DNA from: Mariannaea sp. PMI_226 | Taxonomy: Eukaryota; Ascomycota; Sordariomycetes; Hypocreales; Nectriaceae | Reading direction: 5' to 3' | Assembly: GCA_024336345.1 (NCBI GenBank) | Contig: JANFOG010000004.1 | Span: 3,899,718-3,963,717, forward strand | DNA: 64,000 bases | In this document: piece after piece, positions 35,700-47,408 of the stretch | Layout of the letters: every line of letters begins with the position of its first letter | Numbering within the stretch: position 1 is the stretch's first letter | Translations under genes and position numbers: made by a program | The notes under the pieces: model-generated | Seen by the model: the letters and a program-made list of their open reading frames with translations, nothing else | Databases searched by the model: none | Told to the model about the DNA's origin: nothing

Positions 35700-37299
35700 G
35701 GAAGGTGGTCGGCGCATTAGTCTCGTAGCAGCAATATGCATAGGGCTACGTCTAAGGACATTACTTCTACATAGCATCTATAGCTACAGAGACGCTCTGA
35801 GGTGGGGGCTGTGCATAATTGGTCCATTGCGCGCTATATTGAGCAGCTGCTGCTCGTTTGGTTCCAATATATTGTCTTTCTAGGTCTAGTTAGACCGTTA
35901 GTTTAAGAACGAGGAACAACAAGTGAGATTATTAATACCGACTTTAGCTAACATACGCAGTAACAAGGGCTATTACACCCTATACTCTCGGTACTTTAGT
36001 TTTTTTTTAAATGTGTCGAAATGGAATAACTTAACAGTTATCTGGGCGAGAAAATTGTGCCTAGTTTGTGAATGCGTTTTCTCACTAGCCCCACAACCTC
36101 TACAATGTTTACTCTGCATTTCTGAATTGGCTGTGTGAACCGGGGCGCTACGAGAGACTCCTGTTCTGCAGATCAGTTAACTAATTTATACCACTGCCCC
36201 ACAACCTTGATCAACCACTGGCTGTCTTCCCCTCCTTGCCGCTTTCCCGTCTGTTCGATGAAGCTATTCCCCAGCCTAGGCCGGGTCCACTGGCACGTCG
36301 GATTCAATGACTCAAAATGGAATTGACAGGGATGATTCTGGGTTGTTATCCCTCGCTCGCGTCTAGCGCCCATAGCGCTTATTGCCGCACTAATCAATAT
36401 CCCTGATATCACGCTGATTTAGCCATTATGATGCAATGGGTGGCTATGATATTAAATTCCTGTCTTGACTAGGCAGTTGGTACTGGTCGGCTGATGATGT
36501 AGAGTAATACTCTCTTGTTCTCTGCTGGATGTCTTTGCAAGAAGCGATGTAACGTCTCCCAATATCGGTAACTAAGGGTCAGGAAGAATAATCTCCCTGC
36601 CGTTGGGCCGAAGGGAATAGCGCCGCTGATGCTTACCATGAAGGTCACGGGAGTTTCCTGAGCAGTCGAGGGATACGAATAGTTATATTATTTCGTATCG
36701 CAAGCCACAATGACAAATGTTGGAATTAACCTTTCTGTCCAAAATAAGGTCATTATCCGAAAAATCATCGGAATGCCGAAATGCGATAGTTCCCGGTAGC
36801 ATCTTCTTCCGTGAAACTTCAATAATGCAGATTAATTACATTAATCAGTGCCAGCGAGGCTTGCAACCTGCAGCGTGGCCTAGTTGCGGCCTAGGTTTCC
36901 ATTGAGAGGAGTCGTAGGCGAAGGGGCCCTCCTGAAGGGCATGTGGCGTGCGGATAACTACCTATCTATTCAATGTACATCGAATGTCCAGGATATCCTG
37001 CAAATCAAACCCAATAGCAGCTGTGTGGAGTTCGTACCGCAACCGTTATCTCCGCTCTTTGAGCTGGTATTCGGTTGCTATGCCGTAGGTGTTGCTATAC
37101 ACTGCTGTTTCTCTTGCATCTAGGCGTATAATGTACTGAGCTGCACGTCGTACTGGGAAAACCTGCTAAACTGCTCCAGGACTAGTCGTCCCGTCGTCAT
37201 ACATAGTTATAGAGAATTCCCTTCACCATGAGGTTCAGTCAAGCGACCAGTATCAGCCCCATTTCGCATGCTCTACATGCGTCAGCCTATTCCGGCAAA
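35700..37299. other. Gene-free stretch
   Basis: 1.6 kb with no convincing gene or repeat. It carries the promoter of the chitin-binding gene at its right end. The ATG at 37228 is in frame with that gene but lies before the signal peptide. Confidence 0.5.
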
Positions 37300-37851
37300 A
37301 TGTGGCGAGATATCCTTCGTGCCTTGTTCCTTCTACTCCTCTCCTGCGCCGGACTTTGCAAACAACAAGCCAAGGGCCAGGACATTACGAGCTGTATACC
37401 CTCCAATACAACGGCATCCGAGTGGTCTCCAAACACTGCATACATTGCCACTCCCCTCGTTGCTTACGGTGGCAACTTGTACATGTGTCTAGAGCCTCAT
37501 GAATCCCAACCCGACTGGACACCACCGGCAACTCTAGACCTCTGGGCAACTCCAATGCTATGTTGTATCACCCCTTGGAAATCTTAGACGCTCTATCAGG
37601 TGGGAAATGAAGTGACTTACAACGGAGCCACATACTCCTGTAATCAAGCACACGAATCGGAGTCCACGTGGACACCTGACCTGACACCGGCGCTATGGCA
37701 ACAAGCATTCAAGCCTCCGGTTTCCTGTTATGGTAGCAAGTCTCAGTTCAGTTACTCTCCAGTCACTTCAAGCACACTGTCAACGCCTTATTATCCTGTA
37801 GAAAACAACACTTCATCTGCGCCCAATCAAGGGTACTGCAACTCCGCCTAA
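37300..37851 (+). pseudogene. Secreted protein with two chitin-binding (CBM5/12-type) modules, interrupted by a stop
   Basis: The ATG at 37300 begins a signal peptide (MWRDILRALFLLLLSCAGLC). Module 1 is SEWSPNTAYIATPLVAYGGN then LYMCLEPHE...DWTP...LW. A TAG at 37585-37587 follows PWKS, exactly between the tryptophan and tyrosine of module 2, which then continues in the same frame: TLYQVGNEVTYNGATYSCNQ ... TWTPDLTPALW, ending at 37851. Read through, the protein would be 183 residues with two small carbohydrate-binding modules and a cysteine-containing tail, i.e. a secreted chitin-binding protein. No intron with good signals removes the stop, so I call it a nonsense mutant; a short one-module product remains possible. 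Confidence 0.65.
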
Positions 37852-39296
37852 GACAGATATGACCTGCAAGCCGACACTGCAACTGACTGGAATCTCGGAA
37901 GTCGCGTTCAACCATCATAATAAAAAAGATCTAGTTTATCCATGGTGAAGTAATCTTCGACAAGAGTTCAGACTGGCCTTGAAGAGTATAATAGGAGGAA
38001 GGATAACGCGTTCAGTCACGCGTTCATGACGCGATTGACCATTACTGAATAAGTAAGCAAGTAAAAGCAATTCTCCCTCTTTTCTTTTGCCAGTATGAAT
38101 GAAACTATTGCCAAGATGATTTTTAAGAGGCTCACGGGAAATAAAACGGGAATATGTAATACCTTTTAGTCAGAACAGGAACAGGAGGGTGTGCCGACAA
38201 TTCGAGGGTGCCGACAATTGATAATAGAAGAGTAGGGAAGAAACTAGGTGCCTTGGTTTTCGGCCGCTGCATCGTGTTGAACAGAAGGCATATGCCGGGG
38301 TGTCACGTGCAGAGCAGGGATCTTAAGATTGCGCATAGAACTGGTAGACCCTTCAGGGGCAGAAACTGAACGAAGAACAACGACATGAGCAAGATGCTGA
38401 ATTGGATAAATGGACTGAATACACGTAATGTTTGACACATCGTAGCATAAATTAGTGTTCTGACAGTGCTAGTGGTTGGACCTTGCGATCTGACTGGTAT
38501 GAACGGTGTGGGCCTCACGAAATGACACTGCTTATCCTTACAACACGCTGAACATCCTGTCTGACATACTAGTCATTCTCTACCAGATTATCTGGTCCAC
38601 GAATTCGTTTCTAATGCACTAACAAATCTTAGTTATGATACTGATGACTTTGCGCTTATTCTGCGTCATCACATCTTTCTCTAGAACCAGCTTGGTGCAC
38701 AACGTGCTGAACAACCCGCACATCGCACAGTGCGAACCCAGGTCGGCTCGTGGACTAATCGGGCTGAAACTTGGTAGTTCAGATGCCAGTTGTGAATTAT
38801 GTCTCATAGAGCTTTGACAAGGGACAACTATCTGATGATTCAAGAGTGACTTAATGCATTGTCTTTGCCTAGAAGTACTCTTCGTCGAAATTAGGAGGTG
38901 TTATTTCGAGTGGGCACAAATATGTAGAACCTGGTTTATTTAAGGAGAGAAAGCTAAATCCGCGCTGCAATGCATACCTTTTAAAAGTATCAAAGAATTG
39001 GTTTGTGTACTTCAAAGGAAGTGAAAGAAGATAGAAGTAATATAAAATTAAACGTCTTATGTGTCTCCTTCTGGCGAAACTGCGAAAACCGATGGCATGT
39101 ATAATTGGATATTGTCAGGAAAGAGTAGCACAAACGACGACAGCTACATTCGACACGAAATTATAGTTCCATCTAGAGCCTGTGCTTGAAAATAGAAACT
39201 CAGGATCGTGCTAGGTGAGAGTGGCGGTCACATTTCTTGGATTAAAGGTCAGAACAAGCAATGCTTGATTATGTTCGTTTATTAGGGCTGTCGATC
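37852..39296. other. Gene-free stretch
   Basis: 1.4 kb; nothing recognised. Confidence 0.5.
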
Positions 39297-40386
39297 TCAA
39301 ATAACGATCAATACCTTTAGTGCTTTGTTTACACTAGCCTTTCCGAATATCTCGTAAGCTTCGATAATCTTGTGGAAGCAGAACTCATGCGTGATGATCT
39401 TCGCGGCGGGTAGCTTACCGGCTGCGAGGAGCTTCAGCAGCATAGGCGTTGTTGTAGTGTCGACAAGTCTCGTTGTTATGGCTGCCCTATATTAGTACAA
39501 CTCATTGCTCGTGGAATTCATGGATAAAGTACCTACCGATGTTCTTATTCCACAAATTCTCCAAATGCAAATCCACTTTCACACCATGAACACCCACATT
39601 TGCAATAACACCCCCCGGCGCTACTAGATCCTGGCATTGTTGAAAGCTCGCTGGAACACCCACAGCTTCGATGACTGTGTCACAGCCCTTCCCACCTGTT
39701 ACCTGCTTCACAACCTCTACTGCGTCCTGTATATCGGCGGTGTGCGTGGCGCCCAATGACTTCGCAGCTGCCAATCTATTCTTGTCCCCATCGATCATAA
39801 CAATGACACTGGGCGAGTAAAATCGCGCCGTGATCAAGCTTGCCAGGCCTACAGGTCCAGACCCGACAACAGCGACCGTACTACCAGGCGAGACTTTGCC
39901 ATTCAAGACGCCGCACTCGAATCCAGTGGGAAAGATATCGGACAGCATGACGAGTGCTTTTTCGTCGACTTCGTCTGGTATTTTGTAGAGGCTGTTTTCT
40001 GCATTCGGGATCCGCACGTACTCAGCCTGCGTCCCATCGACTGTGTTTCCAAGCTTCCATCCGCCCTCTACACAGTGTGAATTCATCCTTCTTTTACAGT
40101 ACTCGCATGTTCCGCAAGCGCTAATGCAGCTGACTAGTACGGGATCTCCTGGTCTGAACGATGACACGCCTGGGCCAACGGCATGCACTGTGCCCACCCC
40201 TTCATGACCTAGCACGCGGCCTTCAGATACGGTTGGAACGTGACCTTTGAGGATATGCAAATCTGTGCCACAGATAGTGGTGTATTTGAGCTTCACAACT
40301 GCATCGGTTGCTTTCCGAAGCTCTGGATTTGGGACTTCCTTTAGTACTGGAGGTTTGTTCGCGCCTGCGTAAATTAGCGCTCTCAT
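39297..40386 (-). CDS. Zinc-dependent alcohol dehydrogenase (MDR family)
   Basis: Two exons, 40386-39537 and 39481-39297, joined by a 55-bp intron (GTAGGT donor, TACTAAT branch, GCAG acceptor), 344 residues. Catalytic zinc ligands are C39 (TICGTDLH), H61 and E62 (LGHEGVG). Structural zinc cysteines are C91, C94, C97 and C105 (ACGTCEYCKRRMNSHC). The NAD-binding loop is VGSGPVGLAS with a following acidic residue (MIDGDKNR), so NAD is preferred. The second exon supplies ITTRLVDTTTTPMLLKLLA and the closing strand. The enzyme oxidises an alcohol or reduces an aldehyde; the substrate is unknown. All ligands are present and no lesion is seen. Confidence 0.9.
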
Positions 40387-41588
40387 TGTGGTAAGGCAAG
40401 ATTGGTATCGTGCGTTATTAGTTGAGGGGAAGAATTTGCTGTTTTGGTAGCATATATTCTTGGTTATCTGCCAAAAAGGGATGCCATCTTTTATCCATGT
40501 ACTGCGGACCGAAGACTTCTATTATAGCTTGTTCACATGGTAAATCCGCCCCAAGAACCATAGCCTGATTCCATTCACCAGAGTTCTGAGGGGCAAGTGA
40601 GGATTGAAGAGGCTACGGGTCCGCAGATGCGGGGCTACCGTGGCTGGAAAGTTTTAAGGTGTTCGTCTAATATGATCGTAAGATTAAGAGATGGCATGAC
40701 AGTCTACTCTGACAGGGAGTGCTACGAGCATGATGTGAACTTGAAAATGACCTGTGGAGGACCGATTGCGAGGTCAGAGATTATAACAGTCAGATGAATT
40801 TAAGGTTGTTGATGAACATAAACCAAGCATTGACAAGGTTTCGATGCTGTCACTAGATAAAGAGAAACGCTTTTAGGCACGCGAGATCGTGTTGGTGGTG
40901 TGAGATGTATCCGCGCGGTGGGGTGATCGTAATGTCACAATGGCTGTTGTCCAAATGACCTGTCCCAGAGGTAGCCTTAAAGAATCGTGTCCAACTCTTT
41001 ATTTCAATTGCCATGAGCTAACGAAAGTAGGGGTGCGGAGCCGGTGGAGTGTCGGGATTGAAGATGCCGGAGCTCACCTGCGACCGGTATCTAATTCTAT
41101 TTACAACTCAGTCCATGCCTTCTTTCAACTTAAAGAGTTTGTCAGTAGAATGGAGCACTTTCTAGCGATACTGGATTGTGTTTCGAATGAGATCTATTTG
41201 TTTGCAGCAGTCTTCAGAACTCTTGGTGACCTTGATGAGATTATTGGAGGTGTAGCCGAGCTTCCCCGCATTCGGGATCGATGCAGAAAACCGGACAGGC
41301 CACATACAAAGACTAGATTGTATCCGAAACGCCACCGTCGTTCGTGTCACCGCTTTAACTTCCAACGGTCTAGCCATGAAGGCTCACGTTACGCAAAGAT
41401 GATACTACCAAAGCGAACGCACTGGTGACAGTTGCGAGATCGGAAGCCCATGTTTTGCAAGAGCTTGAATCATGTGTATTAATAGATGGGCCAAACGCGC
41501 TAACCGGTCAATCTCGCAACCTGACTCGACAATTCGCAGCACGTTCCAAGATAGTCTGCATGCTGAATTGCTGATTCCGGAGAATAGT
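40387..41588. other. Gene-free stretch
   Basis: Promoter of the dehydrogenase plus about 1 kb with no recognised gene. Protein-like remnants of the next feature may extend down to about 41400. Confidence 0.45.
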
Positions 41589-42611
41589 TCAGGGTAGAAG
41601 GGGGATCCAAGCATTCCGATGGCCATCCCTGAGTTTACTACACTTCTGTTCTTCTCGATATAGGCTGGGGAATAGAAGATATAAGGATATATCTTCAAAT
41701 CCAACAACACGACCAAATGTGTAGTGAGGAATCTGGTGCACGGACCGGTGGACTTGATGTTGTTTCCCATTTGCATCGAGATATGTGACTGGGATTGATT
41801 GAAGGTGAAGATCAGACTGAAGATTAGACACGGTCATTTGAGTAGGAGACCAGCGAATTCCTCGCTTAGCAACAGCAAGGTTACTCGGAAAGGCCATGAC
41901 GCTATCCACATCGAAGGTAATCCCGGCATCATCCGAAACCTTCTCATCTTCATCTAAGCAGATATGTGGTACCTCAGCTCTAGAGTCAACACCACAAAAG
42001 ACCTATCTTCTGGATTCGGGGCTTAGTTTTCCAACTAGGTCATCTTCCTGGTGCGCGATAGTCTCGTTGCTAAGGACGTCTGGACCTAATTCGGGGATGA
42101 ACTCCAGGTACGCGGCGAGGCTGGTATGTTCATTAATATCTTTCAGATAGTTCCGATTGCAGTCATTGCAGCACCCTTGAAATATCACAAGTTGTTCTGC
42201 CAGCTCTTATGCGAGGTGCCCGACTGGATCATGCTCGCCATTCCCCACCTATGAGGAAGTCTCCAAGGTTGTATTAAAGGCAATATCCTGGACCTGATCA
42301 GGGTTCTCGTGATTCGATATCGATACTAAATCTACAGCGTCAGTGGAAGTTCCGATACTCGACATAGCCCGTTCTTCAATATCTCCTGGTGGCTGTGGAT
42401 TAGCTGTGAGTAGGGACTGTGAGCTGTCCACGCTATCCACTTCCGGTGCACTACTCGAGGATATAATTGACACCATTCTAACGGGCTCATCATCGTCAAA
42501 GGATATTCCATCAGTAGTGGGTTGGAGTGGAGGACTAGGTGGAGGTAGAAAGTTACTAATATCTTGGTCATTATCTAGCCCTGCAGCTAGACTGCTCTCT
42601 AATTTATCCAA
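41589..42611 (-). pseudogene. Decayed gene of an uncharacterised fungal repeat-type family
   Basis: One reading frame can be followed for about 340 codons with three internal stops (42249, about 42207 and 42003). Parts: an acidic Ser/Pro-rich start (NFLPPPSPPLQP, VSIISSSSAPEVDS), a possible zinc segment VIFQGCCNDCNRNY, then SLAAYLEFIPELGPDVLSNE, DVDSVMAFPSNLAVAKRGIR, LHLQSIPVTYLDANGKQHQV and HQIPHYTFGRVVGFEDISLY. Absence of indels with stop-only lesions resembles RIP-type decay. I recall similar sequences as multicopy hypothetical proteins in ascomycetes but cannot name a function. Confidence 0.5.
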
Positions 42612-43530
42612 CTGCTAAATAGGACGGTCATAATTAAGGAAAGGCATAATAGGAGGAAGGTGCAAGTTGTAGAAATTGCTATATAATAAGCCCACATCTC
42701 TATCTGCTACTTCCCGCCGTTTATTCCGCTTGCATTAAATATCTACTGTCGCTTTATCCTTAGCTATTGCATATTTACATGGTCATCCACACTTCGTTAG
42801 TCTCTGAATATTAACTTTAGTATATGTTAGAGTATGAGGTATTGAGAATCACTTGGAGTTAATGCTGGAGCTTGCTTCTTGATATCCCTTTAATTATTTT
42901 ATTACTTTTGCGGTTGCTCTAGCAGCATGTGATAATTGAGAATACTCTCTTATATGGCGGGCTAAGTCAGCTAGAGGCAATATACCTACAATACAGATGT
43001 CTACTCTCTCACAACACATGGAGTACAGCATTAGTTTGGGCGGATTCGTATTCTGATGTTCTAACCCAACCAATAACGTGGCCAACAAGAAAACCCACAC
43101 AGACCTTGAAGGACAATTAACAAGTCTTCCTCCCTTTCGGCTTAGCTTTTTGGAATAATGCGCTAGGCTCTATATGAATTAGCAGCTATACGCTTCTGAA
43201 AATGGATGGATGTTGACCGCGAAGTTCACGATTGGCTGCAATGCTCGGGGTCGACGACAAGGTCAACAACTTGCAAGACGAATATACCAACAACCAGCGA
43301 AAAAGACTTATGAAAATATGAATGAGGTAAGTCTGAAGGTCTTAGTGTGTGCTTTCATCTAATTTTAATAAGTTTTACATTACATCCAGTGTCTAATTTG
43401 AGTCGGTTAGTGTATGATAGTATCTTGGTTCCGTTGGGGTTGTTCAGGATTTAGTCTTAAGCTAGACTCCATCCAAATCCTATACACACAAATATTTCAT
43501 ATAACTAACACGATTTTATAAGGCAGTATA
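42612..43530. other. Gene-free stretch
   Basis: AT-rich in the first part; nothing recognised. Confidence 0.5.
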
Positions 43531-44082
43531 TTAACAAGCACCTTGATCCATTATCTCTGATCCAACCTGATTTGCCCAGCCCTCAATTGCAGACCAATCA
43601 CGCGAGTCACCAAATCGTGTCTTTTCTTCGGAAATACAGCATGAGAAGATGAGGCGCATCACCCATGGTAAATCCTCCTTGGCCAACACACCTCGAAACA
43701 ACTTATGCCCACGTAAATCTACGCGCTTGTGAAGCCATTTCTCCATTGATGCTTCCTCTTTAGCCAGGTCATCATCCGTGAGTGGCATGCCAACGCTGAA
43801 GGCCCAAACATGTGGCACATCTGGATCGCCCGAGGACAGATAGGGCCCATTCTGCTTCAAAAAACGCCGCCCTGGTCCAAGCCATCGGCCTGCATGGATT
43901 GCACTACCAATCACAACGGCCTTATACTTCTTCCCAGCACTGCTCGACAGAAAAGGCGCGGCTGTTGCAGGGGTACAGTCCACTTGAACAGGTGCTAGTT
44001 GCTGAGATAGACACTGCGCTATCCTCTCTGCTATTTCCCGAGTTGAGCCATGTGAAGTTGCATAAGATACCAGAATAGCCAT
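43531..44082 (-). CDS. Flavodoxin-domain protein (protoporphyrinogen oxidase HemG-like)
   Basis: Single exon, 183 residues, ATG at 44082. The N-terminus MAILVSYATSHGSTREIAER is the FMN phosphate-binding loop of flavodoxins. AVVIGSAIHAGRWLG and VWAFSVGMPLTDDD are the second and third flavin-contact regions, as in Flavodoxin_5/HemG-type proteins. WVMRLIFSCC and the C-terminal DSRDWSAIEGWANQV match the helix closing that family. It binds FMN and carries electrons; whether it takes part in haem synthesis is not shown. Intact, but its 5' side faces a long AT-rich gene-free region. Confidence 0.85.
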   Translation of the reverse strand: MAILVSYATSHGSTREIAERIAQCLSQQLAPVQVDCTPATAAPFLSSSAGKKYKAVVIGSAIHAGRWLGPGRRFLKQNGPYLSSGDPDVPHVWAFSVGMPLTDDDLAKEEASMEKWLHKRVDLRGHKLFRGVLAKEDLPWVMRLIFSCCISEEKTRFGDSRDWSAIEGWANQVGSEIMDQGAC

Positions 44083-44352
44083 AATGTTTTGTTTCTTTGA
44101 GGTGTACTTCGAGAATGAATGCTGAACTTGGGAAAGAAGGGGATAGAGGATGGATGTTTCCTAAAATCGGATATATATACAAATGTAGAGTAGTTAATGG
44201 AGTTGCGCTGTGTGGAAATATAATAATAATATATGTGTAAAATAATTAATTCATTAATTAATTGGACATTTAAATTATTACACTCTATCCATATAGTATA
44301 AGACCTTATGCTGATGATCTTAATGGTTTTTAAGTACTACATCACGCCACGA

Positions 44353-44434
44353 GGGGAGTCATATATGCACAGCTAGCCATGCAAATAAGACCACATGACT
44401 TTTCATACAGCTAGCTGTGCATGTATGACTCCCC
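44353..44434. mobile_element. 82-bp MULE-derived MITE (hairpin element)
   Basis: 25-bp terminal inverted repeats (GGGGAGTCATATATGCAC... ; 24 of 25 paired) enclose 32 bp. Flanks ACGCCACGA (44344-44352) and ACGCTACGA (44435-44443) form a 9-bp target duplication with one C/T difference. The element shares GGGG ends and the core TGCAAATAA..CACATGACTTT with the terminal repeat of the 11.8-kb MULE, so it looks like a non-autonomous relative mobilised by that family. Confidence 0.75.
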
Positions 44435-44729
44435 ACGCTACGAACATTAATTAGGTAATATAACAAATGGCGATATTAAATAGCAGGCAGCCACAGCGCC
44501 ACTTGAACTCTCTTTTGATAAACAGCTACTTATACTGTAAGCTTTGTGAAGCTAATAAGGTTTAACATCTCCGCACTTCAGTGAAATCACAATCATACCA
44601 CTTATTAACGCCACTTATAAATTATGGTGTAAAATAGGCCTATTACGTTTCCATTAGGATAATTACTAAATTCGCGGTTATTAGCATAATCTTTTGCGTT
44701 ATTAGCGTTACGTGATGATGGACCGTTAA

Positions 44730-44927
44730 GGTGGGGTACTAATGATGTTAGTAAAATCCTTAAAGGATTAACTAAATAAATAATGAATGCTTAGAAGCTA
44801 CTTAACTTTATTATATTTATACAATAAAAACTCTTTATATAATTCCAATATTTTGGAACAGCCATTTGCATAATAACTACAATCTATTTCAGCAAATAGA
44901 TTTTGTCATTAATTATTTTACCCCACC
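44730..44927. mobile_element. Candidate MITE with GGTGGGGTA termini
   Basis: GGTGGGGTACTAAT at the left and its near reverse complement (ATTATTTTACCCCACC) at the right bound about 198 bp of AT-rich DNA. No target duplication could be fixed. Confidence 0.35.
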
Positions 44928-45497
44928 AGCGCACTATGTGCAGAAGCCTTATGCACAAAGTGGCCAACTAGACAAGATGTATGTATCGGCGATATAGTCG
45001 GGTGGCACAGAGTTATAATTATATCCCAAGTAAAAAAATGGAGCCTTACTATCCGGTACCCTTCCCAACCCGTAAAATTAAGAGGCATCTTTTATTTAAC
45101 CTTAGATATCTCGCCATGCATAACTTAGGATCTACATGAAGCCGCATCTAGTAGCTGCAATTTCTTACTACTTTTCTATAATAGTCTATATAAAAATACT
45201 AGGAGGTAAGTAGTGGTTGTTAGAATAATTGCCTGATTATAGAGTGCATAGTAATATATCAGACCCTTAAGCGAGTTGAAATGTTACGTCTCCCTTTGTA
45301 TACCCTAGTTGATTCAAGTACTATCTCCCAAAGAGCTAGACAAAATATTTTCGCTTGCTTGCCGCTTTTGACTCATTTGTTTGCGTTTAAATACAGAAGA
45401 ACAACAGGGTGAGATGAGGTCATACTATTGACTTCGGGTTGAACCCCAATCCCCGTCACGGACTACATATCGTCTAACAATGACCCTCGTGACAGAT

Positions 45498-45684
45498 GCA
45501 GAAGTGGCTGCCGCAAAGTCTTGCTAGCCTTTATTCTTGTGGGTTGAAGTTGTGGCTATCTGCATAGTCGAAGATGCGCTTCGCAACCATACACGGAACC
45601 TTATCCTAGGCTCCAGCACCTGCCACCTTGATGAGAATGGTATTATGCCTGGCGGAGATTCGATCACGGTCCTCCCTGCTCTTG
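45498..45684 (-). pseudogene. Nucleoside-phosphorylase domain fragment, second copy
   Basis: KSREDRDRISARHNTILIKV, AGAGA-stop-DKVPCMVAKRI, FDYADSHNFNPQE-stop. Same PNP_UDP_1 C-terminal signature as at 29.7 kb but a different copy. The first stop replaces the tryptophan of the usual GAGxWD motif (TGG to TAG), again a transition. About 60 codons remain. Confidence 0.68.
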
Positions 45685-45774
45685 AATAACTGTTTCTTTG
45701 TCCAAGCAGCTGATGCTGCTAAACTTGTCAACCAGGATAGCCCTAGCGCTATTTTGGCTAAGCAAAACATCACT

Positions 45775-46132
45775 TGGGAGGTCTTGCACTTCAAATTGCT
45801 TTTTCGGTCTCTTTGTGGTTTGTGCTGCTGTTTTCCATGTCCGCGTCGCATCAAATCGATACACAAAAACGATTGACCCAAGTCTGCGGCTGACGTCGAT
45901 GTTACTCTCTATATATGCCTGCAGCCTGCTCGTCACTGTCCGAAATATTTATCGTCTCATTGAGTATCATAGTGGTTCGGTTGGATATCTTCAAACTTAC
46001 GAGTGGCCAACATATGGACTTGATGTCACTCTCATGGCAGTGATCACAGGTATTACTCTGTCTTGGTACACTGCTATTGGTGGTAACCGCCAACCGGAAT
46101 GCTATCTGTTAAATAGTCAAGGCGCAGACTAA
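45775..46132 (+). pseudogene. RTA1-like lipid-translocating membrane protein, 3' fragment
   Basis: Starts as GGLALQIAF in one frame and continues after a one-base shift as GLFVVCAAVFHVRVASN, then LLSIYACSLLVTVRNIYRLI, EYHSGSVGYLQTYEWPTYGL and DVTLMAVITGITLSWYTAI. These are the last three of seven spans of RTA1/RTM1-type proteins, including the R-x-I/V-(Y/F)-R...E...G motif. The N-terminal half is missing; the neighbouring opposite-strand phosphorylase scrap abuts it. Confidence 0.7.
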
Positions 46133-46560
46133 TATAAAGGATATAATAAACTATATACTTTTATCATAAAATAATAAGTAGCAAGTTTGCTACTAAGTAT
46201 TAAATTAGACTTATAAATAGAATATTAAAGATTTTATTATAATAACTACTTTTTAAATATAGTTTTAAAATACTTTAGCTTTTACCACCTTCCTATCTAT
46301 GGTCTTGGTTACCTCATCATAAATCAATACTCCTTAAAGAGAAGGAGGAGGGGGCGTGTTGCTAATTAAATTGGCAACTATAGAAGCTTCAAGCAACGCA
46401 TTCCATTAATAATAGGGAACACGCAAGGTCCAGACAGAATACCAGAAGAGTGAAAGAGAACCAGAGTTTTCATCATGAGTCGGTTAAAACTCTTCTCTAA
46501 CATGACAGATATATATATGATCCAAGAGGAATTCCAATCGGTAATGAGTGACCCCTCTGG
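46133..46560. other. AT-rich gene-free stretch
   Basis: Strongly AT-rich; nothing recognised. Confidence 0.55.
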
Positions 46561-47408
46561 CTAGAAGAATCCCTTACTAAATCTATCAATCGTAGTTAGA
46601 AGATCGTTCTCCAAAATTTCGTCCTTCTTATCCTTCAGTTCATCGAAATCCCACTCTGCCCAGACAAAACGGCCACTTAAAACTTCTTCGTCTTGGGAAG
46701 CGGCCCAAGCAAAGAATCGTCCTGCCAGAGCCCCCTGTCACTCCACCGGAGGGAATGTCCGCGCCAGAACTCCTGAAGCCATCCGACTCAATAGTTCCCG
46801 GGTGGATATTGACAAATCGTACGTCAGGATGCTCGAAGCGGATGTATTTGAAGAGGCGGGTTTGTCTCATCTTGCTTCCATTATATCCAGACCATCCGAT
46901 AAAGGGAAATCACATATTAACTGCCATTATTGATACATTAAGAACGAGTCCTATTTGATCTCTAGCCTTTGCTTTCAGGAACTGCTGGGTAACAATCGCA
47001 GTCCCCAGAATGTTAATTTCAAACCCGCTCCACCACTCCTTTAGCCGCTGTGTGACAAATGGGCCGTCATCTGGGAAAACGCCTGCATTATTAATCAGCA
47101 CGTGTGGCGTGCCAAATGATTTGAAGACTGTGGCGATAGCAGCCTCATCTGTAATATCGGGTGTAAAGGCCTCGAAAGCTTTTTGTGGGAATGCTTTGGC
47201 GAACTTGTCACGCGAGGCAAATTCGGGGCTTTGTCTCGCCCAAGAAATGCCAATGCGCTTGGCTCCGACAGCTGCCACTTCGTGGGCAATGTGTTCGCCA
47301 GCGCCACGACCAGCGCCAGTAATTAAAACAGTCTTGCCAGTTAAAGACTTTTGAGATACGGCAGTGGTTAGGGAATGGTAGGGAGATTTGTGATTCTTAA
47401 CAAAGGAT
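46561..47408 (-). pseudogene. Short-chain dehydrogenase/reductase, cut by a LINE and carrying further lesions
   Basis: From the LINE junction: SFVKNHKSPYHSL, the cofactor motif TVLITGAGRGAGEHIA (TGxxxGxG), VLINNAGVFPDDG, NVSIMA, then a TGA at 46910, and in the same frame the catalytic WSGYNGSKM (YxxxK), FVNIHPGTIESDG, and after a one-base shift near 46735 LSGRFVWAEWDFDELKDK to TAG at 46561. Intact relatives use NAD(P)H on small alcohols or ketones. No ATG precedes the conserved part: the start region was separated by the LINE inserted at 47409-47420, and its upstream flank now lies beyond 52671. Confidence 0.8.

Larger units (their letters stand above)
44083..45497. other. AT-rich gene-free block with two small inverted-repeat elements
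   Basis: Very AT-rich, without coding signal; carries the MITE at 44353-44434 and the candidate at 44730-44927. Composition suggests old decayed repeats. Confidence 0.6.

Noticed and set aside
40940..41428. 162-codon plus-strand frame upstream of the decayed gene
   Set aside because: No recognisable domain, and it overlaps the tail of the minus-strand remnant; probably chance.
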